64,000 nt of DNA from Marilutibacter penaei (GTDB taxonomy: Bacteria > Pseudomonadota > Gammaproteobacteria > Xanthomonadales > Xanthomonadaceae), in contig NZ_JACHTE010000007.1 in the NCBI RefSeq assembly GCF_014145395.1, forward strand, positions 124,001 through 188,000. The letters run 5' to 3'. Within the stretch, counting starts at the first letter, position 1. Each line of letters opens with the position of its first letter. This document shows, piece by piece, positions 8,727 through 17,231 of this stretch. The position numbers were made by a program, and so were the translations under genes. Below the pieces are notes generated by a model. It was not told the DNA's origin, ran no database searches, and saw only the letters and a program-made list of their open reading frames with translations.

Positions 8727-9494
8727 TCAGTTCCGCAACAGCGCACGCAACAATGCAGGCAAACCCGCAGAGGCCGCAGCGACGTTGTCCAGTACGTCCT
8801 GCAGGGTGATCACCTCGTCCGGATCCGGTCCCGCGCCCGCCGCCCAGTTGGCGACGATGGCGAGGCAGGCATAGTCGAGGCCCAGTTCGCGTGCCAGTCC
8901 CGCCTCCGGCATGCCGGTCATGCCGACCAGGTCGCAACCGTCACGACGCAGGCGCGCGATCTCCGCGCGCGTTTCCAGGCGTGGGCCCTGGGTCGCGCCG
9001 TAGCAGCCGCCGTCAAGCAGCTCGACACCAGCATGGGCCGCGGCATCGACGACCGCCGCGCGCAGGCTGCGGGTATACGGTTCGCCGAAGTCGACATGCA
9101 GCACCTCGCCCCCCGCACTGGCCCAGGGCTCGCCCTCGCATAGCGTGGATACGCGCCCCCAGGTGTAGTCGATCAACTGGTCGGGACAGGCGAGCACGCG
9201 CGGTCCGCAGGCGACGGTGATGCCGCCCACGGTATTCAGCGCAAGCACGCGCCGCACGCCAAGGTCCTGCAGCGCCGCCAGGTTCGCGCGGTAGTTGATG
9301 AGGTGCGGCGGCACCGAATGACCTTCACCATGGCGTGCCAGGAACGCGACGCGCCGGCCCTCGAGGCGACCGACCCGGACAGGTCCGGACGGCAGGCCGA
9401 AGCGCGTCTCGACGACGTGCGACTCGATGTCCTCGAGTTCGGCCAGGCGGTAAACGCCGGTGCCGCCAATGACCGCCAGGTCGATCGCCTGCAT
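8727..9494 (-). CDS. S-methyl-5'-thioinosine phosphorylase (MTAP/PNP family)
   Basis: A 255-residue purine nucleoside phosphorylase of the MTAP type. Visible are the N-terminal phosphate loop (IGGTGVYRL), the RHGEGHSVPPHLINYRAN segment, and the C-terminal NWAAGAGPDPDEV where eukaryotic MTAP carries different residues. Close relatives such as PA3004 of Pseudomonas aeruginosa prefer 5'-methylthioinosine and release hypoxanthine plus methylthioribose-1-phosphate. The gene directly upstream in the operon encodes a hypoxanthine phosphoribosyltransferase, which would salvage that hypoxanthine, so context supports MTI specificity. ATG 9494 lies 2 nt after the HPRT stop; a TTG at 9500 is an unlikely alternative. 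Confidence 0.85.
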   Translation of the reverse strand: MQAIDLAVIGGTGVYRLAELEDIESHVVETRFGLPSGPVRVGRLEGRRVAFLARHGEGHSVPPHLINYRANLAALQDLGVRRVLALNTVGGITVACGPRVLACPDQLIDYTWGRVSTLCEGEPWASAGGEVLHVDFGEPYTRSLRAAVVDAAAHAGVELLDGGCYGATQGPRLETRAEIARLRRDGCDLVGMTGMPEAGLARELGLDYACLAIVANWAAGAGPDPDEVITLQDVLDNVAAASAGLPALLRALLRN

Positions 9495-9496
9495 GT

Positions 9497-10048
9497 TCAA
9501 TCCTTCAGCGCATGAATGGCTGGCAGGTTGCGGCCCTGCTCGTGGTAGTCCATGCCGTAGCCGAACACGTACCGATCCGGCACTTCGACGCCCACGTAGT
9601 CCGCATGGATGCCCTCCACGCAGCGGTCGTGCACTTTCACCGCCAGCACGGCGACGCGGACGTCAGCAGCGCCTTCGGCACGACACCATTCGATGATGCC
9701 GGCCAGGGTGTGGCCCTCGTCGAGGATGTCGTCGGCGAGCAGCACGCGACGCCCGGCGAGTGGCGTCGCGGGCCGATGCTTCCAGACCAGATCGGCGCCC
9801 TGCGTCGCGCCGCGGTAGCGCGTTGCGTGGAGGTAGTCGAATTCCAGGTCGAGACCCCGGGCACCCAGGGCCATCGCCAGCCGTGCGGCGAACGGCAGCC
9901 CGCCGTGCATGACGGTCAGGTACAGGGGTGGTGCGTCGTAGTCAGCGCGGATCCCGTCGGCCATGCGCTCGATCGACGCCTCGACGACAGCGGCACCGAC
10001 AACGACATCGGAATTTTCCAGCGCCCAAGCCAGGTCGTGTCCACTCAT
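9497..10048 (-). CDS. hpt: Hypoxanthine-guanine phosphoribosyltransferase
   Basis: A 183-residue type I phosphoribosyltransferase. The PRPP-binding loop is RRVLLADDILDEGHTL with the paired acidic residues, and the pyrophosphate-side segment YLTVMHGGLPFAA lies near residue 45. It converts hypoxanthine (and probably guanine) plus PRPP to IMP/GMP in the cytoplasm. The start is set by its neighbour: the ATG shares one base with the nagZ stop (TGATG), indicating translational coupling, and the MTI phosphorylase follows after 2 nt. The nagZ-hpt-MTI phosphorylase order joins wall recycling with purine salvage in one transcript. Confidence 0.9.
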   Translation of the reverse strand: MSGHDLAWALENSDVVVGAAVVEASIERMADGIRADYDAPPLYLTVMHGGLPFAARLAMALGARGLDLEFDYLHATRYRGATQGADLVWKHRPATPLAGRRVLLADDILDEGHTLAGIIEWCRAEGAADVRVAVLAVKVHDRCVEGIHADYVGVEVPDRYVFGYGMDYHEQGRNLPAIHALKD

Positions 10049-11043
10049 CAGCTCAAGTCCTCCAGCCGTTGCCGGCTGTCCATGTAGCGCGCGTCGGCCA
10101 GGAGCGCATCCCAACCGACCGCCCCGCGACCGACCAGGCCGGCCAGGGGCATCGTGTCCAGCACGCGACCGTGCACCGCGGCCAGCGCGTCCTCGACCAG
10201 TTCCGGATGACAGACCAGCACGGCGTCGCAGCCGGCATCGAGGTGAGCCTCGACGCGCGCTTTCACACCACCGGCGCTGTCCGCCGCCTTCATCCCGATG
10301 TCGTCGCTGAAGACGACACCGCGGAAGCCCATCTCGCCCCGCAGGATGTCGCGGATCCAGCGTGGCGCGAATCCCGCGGGCTCCGGTGCGACCTGCGGAT
10401 AGCGCACATGCGCCATCATTACCGCGTCCGCACCAGCCTCGATCCCGGCGGCGAAAGGCACGAGGTCCAGCGCCCGGATTTCATCCAGCGTACGCGGGTC
10501 TTCCGCGTCCTCGAAGTGGGTGTCTTCCGGCACCGAGCCGTGCCCGGGGAAGTGCTTGAGCGTGGCGGCCATGCCGGCATCGTGCATGCCGAGCACGTAG
10601 GCACGGGTGAAATCGGCGACGACGTCGGGGGCATCGAAGAACGCCCGGTTGCCGATCGCGCGGTTGCCACGCCCCAGGTCCACCACCGGCGCGAAGCTCA
10701 GGTCGACGCCGCTCGCGCGCACTTCGCTGGCCATCAGCCAGGCATGCTCGCGGGCCAGTGCGATCGCCGCCTCCGGGTCGCGGGCATGCTGTGCCTTGAA
10801 GGACGCCAGGGGTGGCAAGGCACTGTAGCCGTCGCGGAAGCGCTGCACGCGTCCGCCTTCCTGGTCCACGCAAAGCAGCTGCGGACGCGGCGCGGCCTCG
10901 CGGATCGCCTGCGACAGCTCGGCGACCTGGGTCCGCGACGCGAAGTTGCGCGCGAACAGTACGACGCCGGCGCAGGCGTCCGCCTGCAGCCAGTCATGCT
11001 CGCGCGCGGTGAGTTCGGTACCGGCAACGCCGATCAGCAGCAT
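10048..11043 (-). CDS. nagZ: Beta-N-acetylhexosaminidase (peptidoglycan recycling)
   Basis: A 331-residue glycoside hydrolase family 3 enzyme of the cytoplasmic NagZ type. The hallmark KHFPGHG is near residue 165, followed by the histidine loop GSVPEDTH; the early CVDQEGGRVQR and the FSDDIGM segment carrying the catalytic Asp are also present. NagZ removes GlcNAc from 1,6-anhydroMurNAc-peptides entering from the periplasm, and its products feed recycling and AmpR-type beta-lactamase induction in related bacteria. There is no signal peptide, as expected. It starts 12 nt after the CYTH stop and overlaps the hpt start by one base, so it sits mid-operon. Confidence 0.93.
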   Translation of the reverse strand: MLLIGVAGTELTAREHDWLQADACAGVVLFARNFASRTQVAELSQAIREAAPRPQLLCVDQEGGRVQRFRDGYSALPPLASFKAQHARDPEAAIALAREHAWLMASEVRASGVDLSFAPVVDLGRGNRAIGNRAFFDAPDVVADFTRAYVLGMHDAGMAATLKHFPGHGSVPEDTHFEDAEDPRTLDEIRALDLVPFAAGIEAGADAVMMAHVRYPQVAPEPAGFAPRWIRDILRGEMGFRGVVFSDDIGMKAADSAGGVKARVEAHLDAGCDAVLVCHPELVEDALAAVHGRVLDTMPLAGLVGRGAVGWDALLADARYMDSRQRLEDLS

Positions 11044-11055
11044 CGGACACCTCGA

Positions 11056-11586
11056 TCAGGGTTCATCGCCCGCCTGCTCCGCCGCGCTCCATTGCGCGAA
11101 GGGCCGCGAGGCCAAGGCCAGATTGTAGTAGCGTGCCTGCTCGGTGACCTCCTGGCCGAGCCAGGCCGGGCGCTCGAAGGCCTCGTCGGCATCGCCCAGT
11201 TCGATCTCCGCGACGACCAGGCCGGCGTTCTCGCCGAGAAACTCGTCGACTTCCCACAGGTGCGCGCCGTGGCGGACAAGGTGCCGGCGCTTCTCAATCC
11301 GCCCGCCCACGCAAAGCGCCAGCAGTGCGCGCGCATCGTCCACCGGCAGCGGGTAGTCGAACTCCTGCCGGGTATGTCCCAGCTCGCGCGACTTGATGTT
11401 GAGGAAGGCTCCCGTCGCCTCGATGCGTACGCGGATCGAGGCCTTCATCGGCACGCGAACGTCGACGCCCGCCTCCATCGCCGCGAGGTCATTGAGGTAG
11501 CCCTGCGCCATCGGGACCACCTCGTGCGCAGCCACGCGCCAAGCGTCGCCGTCGACCAGGAACTTGCGTTCGATCTCGATGCCCAT
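11056..11586 (-). CDS. CYTH-domain protein, probable inorganic triphosphatase
   Basis: A 176-residue single CYTH domain. The defining N-terminal EIERKFL motif is at residues 3-9, and alternating basic and acidic residues (SIRVRIEATG, LNIKSRELG, EVDEFLGENAGLVVAEIEL) line the expected beta-tunnel that holds a triphosphate and metal. Bacterial stand-alone CYTH proteins often hydrolyse tripolyphosphate, and some are adenylate cyclases; I cannot decide which from sequence. ATG 11586 is used because the EIERK motif must be close to the N-terminus. It follows rlmD by 7 bp and precedes nagZ by 12 bp. Confidence 0.85.
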   Translation of the reverse strand: MGIEIERKFLVDGDAWRVAAHEVVPMAQGYLNDLAAMEAGVDVRVPMKASIRVRIEATGAFLNIKSRELGHTRQEFDYPLPVDDARALLALCVGGRIEKRRHLVRHGAHLWEVDEFLGENAGLVVAEIELGDADEAFERPAWLGQEVTEQARYYNLALASRPFAQWSAAEQAGDEP

Positions 11587-11593
11587 GGCGGCC

Positions 11594-12910
11594 TCAGCGG
11601 GGTTCGAACAAGGCAATGGACTCGACGTGCGCAGTGTGCGGGAACATGTCCATCACGCCGGCGGCCTTGAGTTTCCAGCCCTTCTCGTTGACCAGATAGC
11701 CCGCGTCGCGCGCCAGCGAAGCCGGATGGCAGCTGACATAGACGATCCGGTTGAACTGCTTCAGCGGCAGCACGGAGAGCACGAAGTCCGCGCCCGAGCG
11801 CGGCGGATCAAGCAGCAGCTTGTCGAAGCCTTCGCGCATCCACGGCTCGGACGACAGGTCCTTGGCCAGGTCGGCGGCGAAGAAGCGTGCATTCGACAGA
11901 CCATTGTGCGCCGCGTTCTCGCGGGCGCGCTGCACCAGGCCTGGTTCGCCCTCGACACCGACCACCTCGCGCACCTGGCGTGCCAGCGGCAGGGTGAAGT
12001 TGCCGAGACCGGCGAACAGGTCGAGCACGCGCTCGCCCGGCTGCGGATCGAGCAGGTCGAAGGCATGCCGGATCATCTTGCCGTTGAGCCCCGCGTTGAC
12101 CTGGATGAAGTCCAGTGGCCGGAACTTCAGCTCGACGTCCCAGTCCTCGAGCCGGAACGACAGCGGCACGTCTTCGGGATACAGCGGATGCACGCTGTCC
12201 AGGCCGCCGGGCTGCAGGAAGATCGCGAAGCCCTGCGCCTTTGCGAACGCGACGAGCGCCTCGCGATCGCGTTCGGACAAAGGCTGGAGATGGCGGAAGG
12301 TCAGCGCCACCGCATCGTCGCCGGCGATGAATTCGATCTGCGGGATGTCCCGGCGGGCTTCGAGCCCGTCGACCAGCGCGGACAGCGCGCCCAGCTTCAT
12401 CCCGATCGCCGGAATGACGGTGTGGCACTCCTGAAGGTCGGCCACGAAGCGCGGATCGGTCTCGCGGAAGCCAACCAGGGTCTTGTCCTTCTTCTCGACG
12501 CGCCGCACCGAGAGGCGTCCCTTGCGGCGATAGCCCCAGCTCGCGTCGGTCAGCGGCGCCAACCAGCGTTCGGCGCTGACGTGCCCGATGCGCTCGAGAT
12601 TCTCGCGCAGCACCCGCTCCTTGGCATGGATCTGCTCGTCCTCGGCATAGTGCTGCAGCGCGCAGCCACTGCAGGTCCCGAAGTGCGGGCACTTCGGGAC
12701 CACACGCTCCGGCGCGGCCTCGAGGACTTCAAGGGTGCTGGCCTCGTCGAAATTGCGGTGGCGACCGGTCCGCGTAGCCACCACGCGCTCCCCTGGCAAA
12801 GCACCGCGGATGAAGACGGTCTTGCCATCGGCGGTGCGGGCAACGCCGCGACCGTCGTGGGTCAGGTCGGTGACATGGGCTTCAAACGGCGTGCGGTCGA
12901 GTCGGGCCAC
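11594..12910 (-). CDS. rlmD: 23S rRNA (uracil-1939-C5)-methyltransferase
   Basis: A 438-residue protein. An N-terminal TRAM domain comes first (DLTHDGRGVAR). A four-cysteine iron-sulfur site follows: CPHFGTCSGC near residue 75 and the later QECHTV cysteine. The SAM-dependent Rossmann domain comes next (VLDLFAGLGNFTLPLA; LLDPPRSGAD) with the catalytic Cys in YVSCHPASLARD. This layout is that of RlmD (RumA), which makes m5U1939 in 23S rRNA. The start is GTG 12910, since no ATG is nearby. It heads the rlmD-CYTH-nagZ-hpt-MTIP run, with DUF1318 upstream by 73 bp. Confidence 0.94.
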   Translation of the reverse strand: MARLDRTPFEAHVTDLTHDGRGVARTADGKTVFIRGALPGERVVATRTGRHRNFDEASTLEVLEAAPERVVPKCPHFGTCSGCALQHYAEDEQIHAKERVLRENLERIGHVSAERWLAPLTDASWGYRRKGRLSVRRVEKKDKTLVGFRETDPRFVADLQECHTVIPAIGMKLGALSALVDGLEARRDIPQIEFIAGDDAVALTFRHLQPLSERDREALVAFAKAQGFAIFLQPGGLDSVHPLYPEDVPLSFRLEDWDVELKFRPLDFIQVNAGLNGKMIRHAFDLLDPQPGERVLDLFAGLGNFTLPLARQVREVVGVEGEPGLVQRARENAAHNGLSNARFFAADLAKDLSSEPWMREGFDKLLLDPPRSGADFVLSVLPLKQFNRIVYVSCHPASLARDAGYLVNEKGWKLKAAGVMDMFPHTAHVESIALFEPR

Positions 12911-12983
12911 GGGCTGGCATCAGGCTGGCGGGGGCAGAACCGCCTATTGTCGCAGATGGCGCCCGGACCGACGACCGATGGGG

Positions 12984-13604
12984 CTACTTCTGCTTCCAGC
13001 TGCCGCCGCTCTGGTACCACCAGCCCGGCCGGGCGCTGGCGATCCACTGGCGCGCGAACACGTCACGGATCTGTCCTTCCCATTCCGGATGGCCGTTGGC
13101 GACCGCCACCTCGCGGTAGACCGCCTTGCGGTCGCGGTTGTCGTCGGCCACCGCCTGGTTCACCGCGACACGGTCCTTCAGCGGCAGCTTCGCCGCATCA
13201 CGCACGACGATGGTGCCGTCCTCTGCGAAACCCAAGGCGCCGGCGTCGAAGCCGGCGCGCAACTGGCTGTTGAAGCGTTGCGCCATGCGCGCCTGGATGG
13301 CCTGGATGGCCGGGGTCTGGATGGAGATGTCCGGCTGGTTCTGGGCCTGGGCGCTGCCCACGCCCACCAGTGACCACCAGTCAACCCGCGCGGCCAACGC
13401 AGCGACGGGATGTGCCTGCCGGGGCTCGATACGCGACTGCGGATCGCCTTCGGGCACGACGACCGGCACGGCCTCGTCGCCGATCACCTTCTCGACGAAC
13501 TCCTGCGCGGCCTCCCGCGCCTCTGCGGCCGGGAAATACACATTGATCGTCACGCAGGCCGTCAACACCACGGCCGCCAACGGGGCACCCAACCATCGAC
13601 GCAT
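12984..13604 (-). CDS. YdbL-like DUF1318 protein made as a lipoprotein
   Basis: A 206-residue protein. The N-terminus is a lipoprotein signal with lipobox LTAC at residue 17, directly followed by a beta-strand-like TINVYFPAAEA. The last 90 residues match E. coli YdbL: the ADDNRDRKAVYREVAVANG segment and the ARQWIASARPGWWYQ ending correspond to the ADINAERKASYQQLAKQNN and ARAKPGEYVQ parts of YdbL. In E. coli YdbH, YnbE (a small outer-membrane lipoprotein) and YdbL are co-encoded and bridge the periplasm for phospholipid movement. Here ydbH lies 25 bp upstream and no separate ynbE is present. A strong ribosome site (GGAGGAG) precedes ATG 13604. Confidence 0.8.
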   Translation of the reverse strand: MRRWLGAPLAAVVLTACVTINVYFPAAEAREAAQEFVEKVIGDEAVPVVVPEGDPQSRIEPRQAHPVAALAARVDWWSLVGVGSAQAQNQPDISIQTPAIQAIQARMAQRFNSQLRAGFDAGALGFAEDGTIVVRDAAKLPLKDRVAVNQAVADDNRDRKAVYREVAVANGHPEWEGQIRDVFARQWIASARPGWWYQSGGSWKQK

Positions 13605-13629
13605 GCTCGCTCCTCCAGCGTTCCTCGGA

Positions 13630-15654
13630 TCAATCCACCACGGGCGCGACCTCTCCGCTGCCCACCGCGGCCAGCCGTTCGACCAGCGTGGGCCAGTGTA
13701 CACGGCGGTTGTAACCGACCACCGTGAGGCGCGGCACGCCCGAACCTTCGACGATAGTGAAACCGCGTCCGTCTGAACGCAGGCCCTGCATCTCGCAGAC
13801 CTCGTCCGCCAGGGTGCAGCCGATACCGATCCGGGCGTAGCCGAAGTCGTCGAACAACCCGATCAGCTGCCCCTGCAGGCTGCCCATGAACGACGCGTCG
13901 CCCACGCTCGACAGGTCCTGGACGGCGCGCTGGCTGATCCGCTGGCGGACGCCGCGGGTCTTCTCGGTATGGAGTTCGGCATCGAACGCGACCGGCGACC
14001 AGTCGAGCAGGCGCAGATGGTCGATGCGTCCATGCAGGCGCCCGCTGATGCTGCCAAAGCCGAACACGCCGGTCAGGGACTCGAGGTCGAGGCCGTCCAG
14101 CGCGATGTCCGCCGACAATGTGGGCAGCACCCCGAAGGGCCGTTCCATGGAAAGCGAGGACACCGCCACCTCCCCTTCGAAGAGTTGCATGCGCAGCCCA
14201 CCGTCGAGCGCGAGCCGGTCGTCTGCGTAATGCGCCTGCGGGATCCGTCCGCTGAGCTGGCCGTTGAACGCCGGCCAGCCCAGGGCGCCGCTCAGCGTCG
14301 CGATGTCGAGCGCCTCCAGCGCCAGCCCGAAGCGCACGTCGAGCCCGCCCTGCGCTCCCGGCGGCCGGATCCGGATGTCCTCGACGCGCATGCGCCCGTC
14401 CAGCACATCGAGCACCACGTCACCGCGGCCGGCCAGCACGCCGCCTGCACTGGACAGCGGCAGTTCGCCCGGGCCGAAGTGGATCCCGTATACATCGAGC
14501 CCCGCCCAGCGAACCCCGCTCGCGACGGAGGGGCCGCTCGAGAACCGCGCCTCTCCCTCCAGGCCCTCGAACGCGAAGCGGCCGCGCGGGTCCGCGATAC
14601 CGGCTCGCTGAAGCTCCAACACTGCCGATTCCAGCCCCGCCGCGTCGAGCCGTACGCTTCCCTGCGCCCCACCGGACAGACGGATGTCGGCCAGGCCGAG
14701 CACGCCCAGCCAACCGCCGAGGTAACTCTCGCCGAGGCCCTGCAGCGATTCGCTCTCGAAAGCGGCCTCCAGCCCGGCCAGGCCGCCGTCCGCGGCCAGC
14801 TCGGCACGGCCGCGGGCGTCCAGACGATCGCCGTCGTGCCACTGCAGGCCCTCAAGGGCCCATCCGCCGCCGTCGACGCGGCGCGCCCCGATCTCGATGG
14901 GAACGTCACGATCGGCCAGGCTCACGTAGGCATTGCCGAACAGCATCTCGCCGCCATGCAGGACGCCGTCCACCTGCACTCGGGGATCGGCACCGAACCG
15001 GCCTTCGACGTTCAGGTGCGCCCCCAGCCCGCCCGCGGCGACCCGGCCATCGGGCGTGTCGAGCGCGAACGCCTCGAGCGCCAGGTTCGCGGCGACGCCC
15101 AGGCCGTCATCCTGCCCCGAGTCGACCCGCACCTCGCCCTCCAGGCGGCCCTCCCCCAACTGCACGTCGTGCCAGGCCGTCTCGGCCAGCGCCTGGGCCC
15201 ACCGCGCCGGGACGTCTCGCAGATCGATACGCGTGAGCTCCGGAGAGGCGGCGGTGCGGTCCAGCGACAGCCGCGCACGTCCGCGCTGGAGCACCACCGA
15301 CGTGGTCGCCTCATCGAGCCTGATCGCGAGCCGCGCGCTTCCGCTGCCTTCCGCGCGCACGGGCCCCTCGCATTGCCAGCCCGTACCTGACCGCTGCAGT
15401 GGACACCGCCACTCCAGCCGACGGAACCGATACCCCAGCGCAGGCGCGTGGGCGACACCTGCGGTCAGCCACAACTGCCCGGCATCCGCGCCCGTTGGCC
15501 ACTCCAGCCGGACATCCACGTTCTCAAGGACAGCCACCGGCGAATCCACGCGTGCGACATGCAGCCGTGCCGTGCGCGCGTCGGCCGATCGTGGCATGCA
15601 GGCGAGCAGCAGCGTACCTGCAAGAAAGACTCGGGTTGCCAGGCAGCGGGACAT
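13630..15654 (-). CDS. ydbH: YdbH-family intermembrane phospholipid transport protein
   Basis: A 674-residue AsmA-like protein with an N-terminal membrane anchor or signal (FLAGTLLLACM) followed by long beta-rich sequence of repeated short strands, ending in the family's C-terminal segment (RISQRAVQDLSSVGDAS, then QGLRSDGRGFTIVEGSGVPRL). YdbH, with TamB and YhdP, forms hydrophobic-groove bridges that carry phospholipids from inner to outer membrane. E. coli YdbH is longer (about 880 residues). The DUF1318/YdbL gene follows 25 bp downstream. ATG 15654 is chosen because earlier in-frame sequence would cross the divergent response-regulator gene. Assignment rests on C-terminal sequence character plus the YdbL neighbour. 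Confidence 0.8.
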   Translation of the reverse strand: MSRCLATRVFLAGTLLLACMPRSADARTARLHVARVDSPVAVLENVDVRLEWPTGADAGQLWLTAGVAHAPALGYRFRRLEWRCPLQRSGTGWQCEGPVRAEGSGSARLAIRLDEATTSVVLQRGRARLSLDRTAASPELTRIDLRDVPARWAQALAETAWHDVQLGEGRLEGEVRVDSGQDDGLGVAANLALEAFALDTPDGRVAAGGLGAHLNVEGRFGADPRVQVDGVLHGGEMLFGNAYVSLADRDVPIEIGARRVDGGGWALEGLQWHDGDRLDARGRAELAADGGLAGLEAAFESESLQGLGESYLGGWLGVLGLADIRLSGGAQGSVRLDAAGLESAVLELQRAGIADPRGRFAFEGLEGEARFSSGPSVASGVRWAGLDVYGIHFGPGELPLSSAGGVLAGRGDVVLDVLDGRMRVEDIRIRPPGAQGGLDVRFGLALEALDIATLSGALGWPAFNGQLSGRIPQAHYADDRLALDGGLRMQLFEGEVAVSSLSMERPFGVLPTLSADIALDGLDLESLTGVFGFGSISGRLHGRIDHLRLLDWSPVAFDAELHTEKTRGVRQRISQRAVQDLSSVGDASFMGSLQGQLIGLFDDFGYARIGIGCTLADEVCEMQGLRSDGRGFTIVEGSGVPRLTVVGYNRRVHWPTLVERLAAVGSGEVAPVVD

Positions 15655-15723
15655 GGCGCCAGCATACCGCCCTGCCGCGAACGCCCGGCCCATGGACGCC
15701 ATCACGCGCAAGGAGACGCATCG

Positions 15724-16473
15724 TTGGAGACACTCCGCATCCTGCTGGTCGAGGACGACCCCACCAATCGCGGGTTCCTCGCCCATGTCCTCGAAGGGCT
15801 TCCCGCCTCCGTCCATGTCGCGGACTCTGTCCGCGCCGCGCTGTCCCAGGCACGCGCCCGCGCGCACGACCTCTGGCTGTTCGATGCGCGGCTCCCCGAC
15901 GGCTCGGCCGCGTCGCTGCTGCAGCGTCTGCGCGAGATGGGGCTCGACACGCCTGCCCTGGCCCACACGGCGGCGTCCGATACGTCTGAGCTCGAGGCAC
16001 TGCGCGGGGCCGGATTCGAGACGGTGCTGCGCAAGCCGATTTCTGCCACCGCGCTCCGCGATGCGGTTCGTTCAACCCTGTCCAGAGGCGTCCACGCCGA
16101 CGCGACCGCGCATGGATCCGGCAGCATCCCCGCCATACCACGCCGCGAACGCCTGCTGTGGGATGACGTCGCTGCGCTCGAGGCGCTGAACCACCGTCGT
16201 GACCACGTGGTCCACCTGCGCGGTCTGTTCCTCGATGACCTGCCGGGCACCGCGGCATCCTTGTCCCGCGCATGGCGGGAAGATGCCTTCGATCGCGTCG
16301 TGGACGGATTGCATCGCCTGCGTGCCGCGTGCGCCTTCGTGGGCGCCGCGCGTCTCCTCGATGCGGTGGAGACCTGGCAGCGCGATCCTGCGCAGCCCGT
16401 CGCCCGCGAGGCCTTTGAACAGGCGCTGCGCGACACGCTCGATCACGCGCCGGTGGATCGCGAGCCGGCCTGA
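15724..16473 (+). CDS. Response regulator receiver-HPt two-domain protein
   Basis: A 249-residue protein. The receiver domain is residues 1-125: the acidic pair in LLVEDD, the phospho-acceptor Asp in [10 protein letters not shown] near residue 58, and the conserved Lys in LRKPIS. After a linker (about 130-150) comes a helical domain with the HPt-like segment [15 protein letters not shown] near residue 198, whose His would be the phosphotransfer site. There is no DNA-binding or kinase domain, so it is probably a phosphorelay intermediate for a hybrid kinase elsewhere. TTG 15724 is the start because an AGGAG ribosome site lies 8-9 nt upstream and no ATG/GTG is suitably placed. Its 3' end overlaps the convergent recO gene by 31 bp. 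Confidence 0.75.
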   Translation: METLRILLVEDDPTNRGFLAHVLEGLPASVHVADSVRAALSQARARAHDLWLFDARLPDGSAASLLQRLREMGLDTPALAHTAASDTSELEALRGAGFETVLRKPISATALRDAVRSTLSRGVHADATAHGSGSIPAIPRRERLLWDDVAALEALNHRRDHVVHLRGLFLDDLPGTAASLSRAWREDAFDRVVDGLHRLRAACAFVGAARLLDAVETWQRDPAQPVAREAFEQALRDTLDHAPVDREPA

Positions 16474-17213
16474 GACTCCCCGTTGGATCTCCGAAGAACG
16501 CGCCCAAGCTCTTCGAACAGCGTCCACGAGCGGAGCCGGCGGGGGCCCAGGTGATGGGCGAGCACCTCGCGCAGGGGGCGTCGCAACGAGGCCAGCCCTT
16601 CGCGTTGCGGCGGGCGATCCGCTGCCAGTGCCAGCAGCGCTTCTCCGGTCGCCGTGCCCTGCCGGTCCGAATGCCCACGGTCGACCACCTGCCGCCGCGG
16701 ACCGTGCTCGGGATCCAGCCGGTAGCGCGCAGCCGGATCGATCGGCTGGCCGTCTCCGTCGCAATGCCATTCGAAACCGACCCCCAGCGCGTCCAGCAGG
16801 TCCCGCTCGTAGCGTCGAAGCGACCAGGCCAGCGGGTCGCTGGAACCCAGCCGGTGCCTCACGCGTGCATAGGCATCGAACAACTCGGGTTGGGGCACCT
16901 GCCTCGGAGCGAGCTGCAGCGTGAGTTCATTGACGTAGAACGCGGCCAGCGCGGCGTCGCCCGTCAGGCGAAGACCGGCATCGCTCGCTTCGGCAGCGAC
17001 CAGCCGAGCCAGCTCTCCGCGCGAGACGGCATCGAAGCGGATGGCCTGCAGCGGTTGCAATGCAGCGCGAAGCGGGTGCCGCTTGCCGCCCTGCACGCCG
17101 CGGGCAAGGAGCCCGATGCGGCCGTGGCCTTCCGTCAACACCTCGACCAGCAGGCTCGTTTCGCGCCAGGCGCGCGCGTGCAGGACAAATCCGGGCTCGC
17201 CGATCAGGCGCAT
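16443..17213 (-). CDS. recO: DNA repair protein RecO
   Basis: A 256-residue protein with the RecO OB-fold N-terminus ([20 protein letters not shown], then [15 protein letters not shown]) and helical C-terminal part ([21 protein letters not shown]). RecO binds single-stranded DNA and, with RecR (also in this window at 47 kb), loads RecA onto SSB-coated gaps. It follows era by 18 bp on the same strand, the usual rnc-era-recO order. The C-terminus runs past the stop of the convergent receiver-HPt gene by 31 bp, which is unusual but both frames look real. ATG 17213 gives the expected family start. Confidence 0.93.
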   Translation of the reverse strand: MRLIGEPGFVLHARAWRETSLLVEVLTEGHGRIGLLARGVQGGKRHPLRAALQPLQAIRFDAVSRGELARLVAAEASDAGLRLTGDAALAAFYVNELTLQLAPRQVPQPELFDAYARVRHRLGSSDPLAWSLRRYERDLLDALGVGFEWHCDGDGQPIDPAARYRLDPEHGPRRQVVDRGHSDRQGTATGEALLALAADRPPQREGLASLRRPLREVLAHHLGPRRLRSWTLFEELGRVLRRSNGESQAGSRSTGA

Positions 17214-17231
17214 CGCAGATGTCCGACCGCC

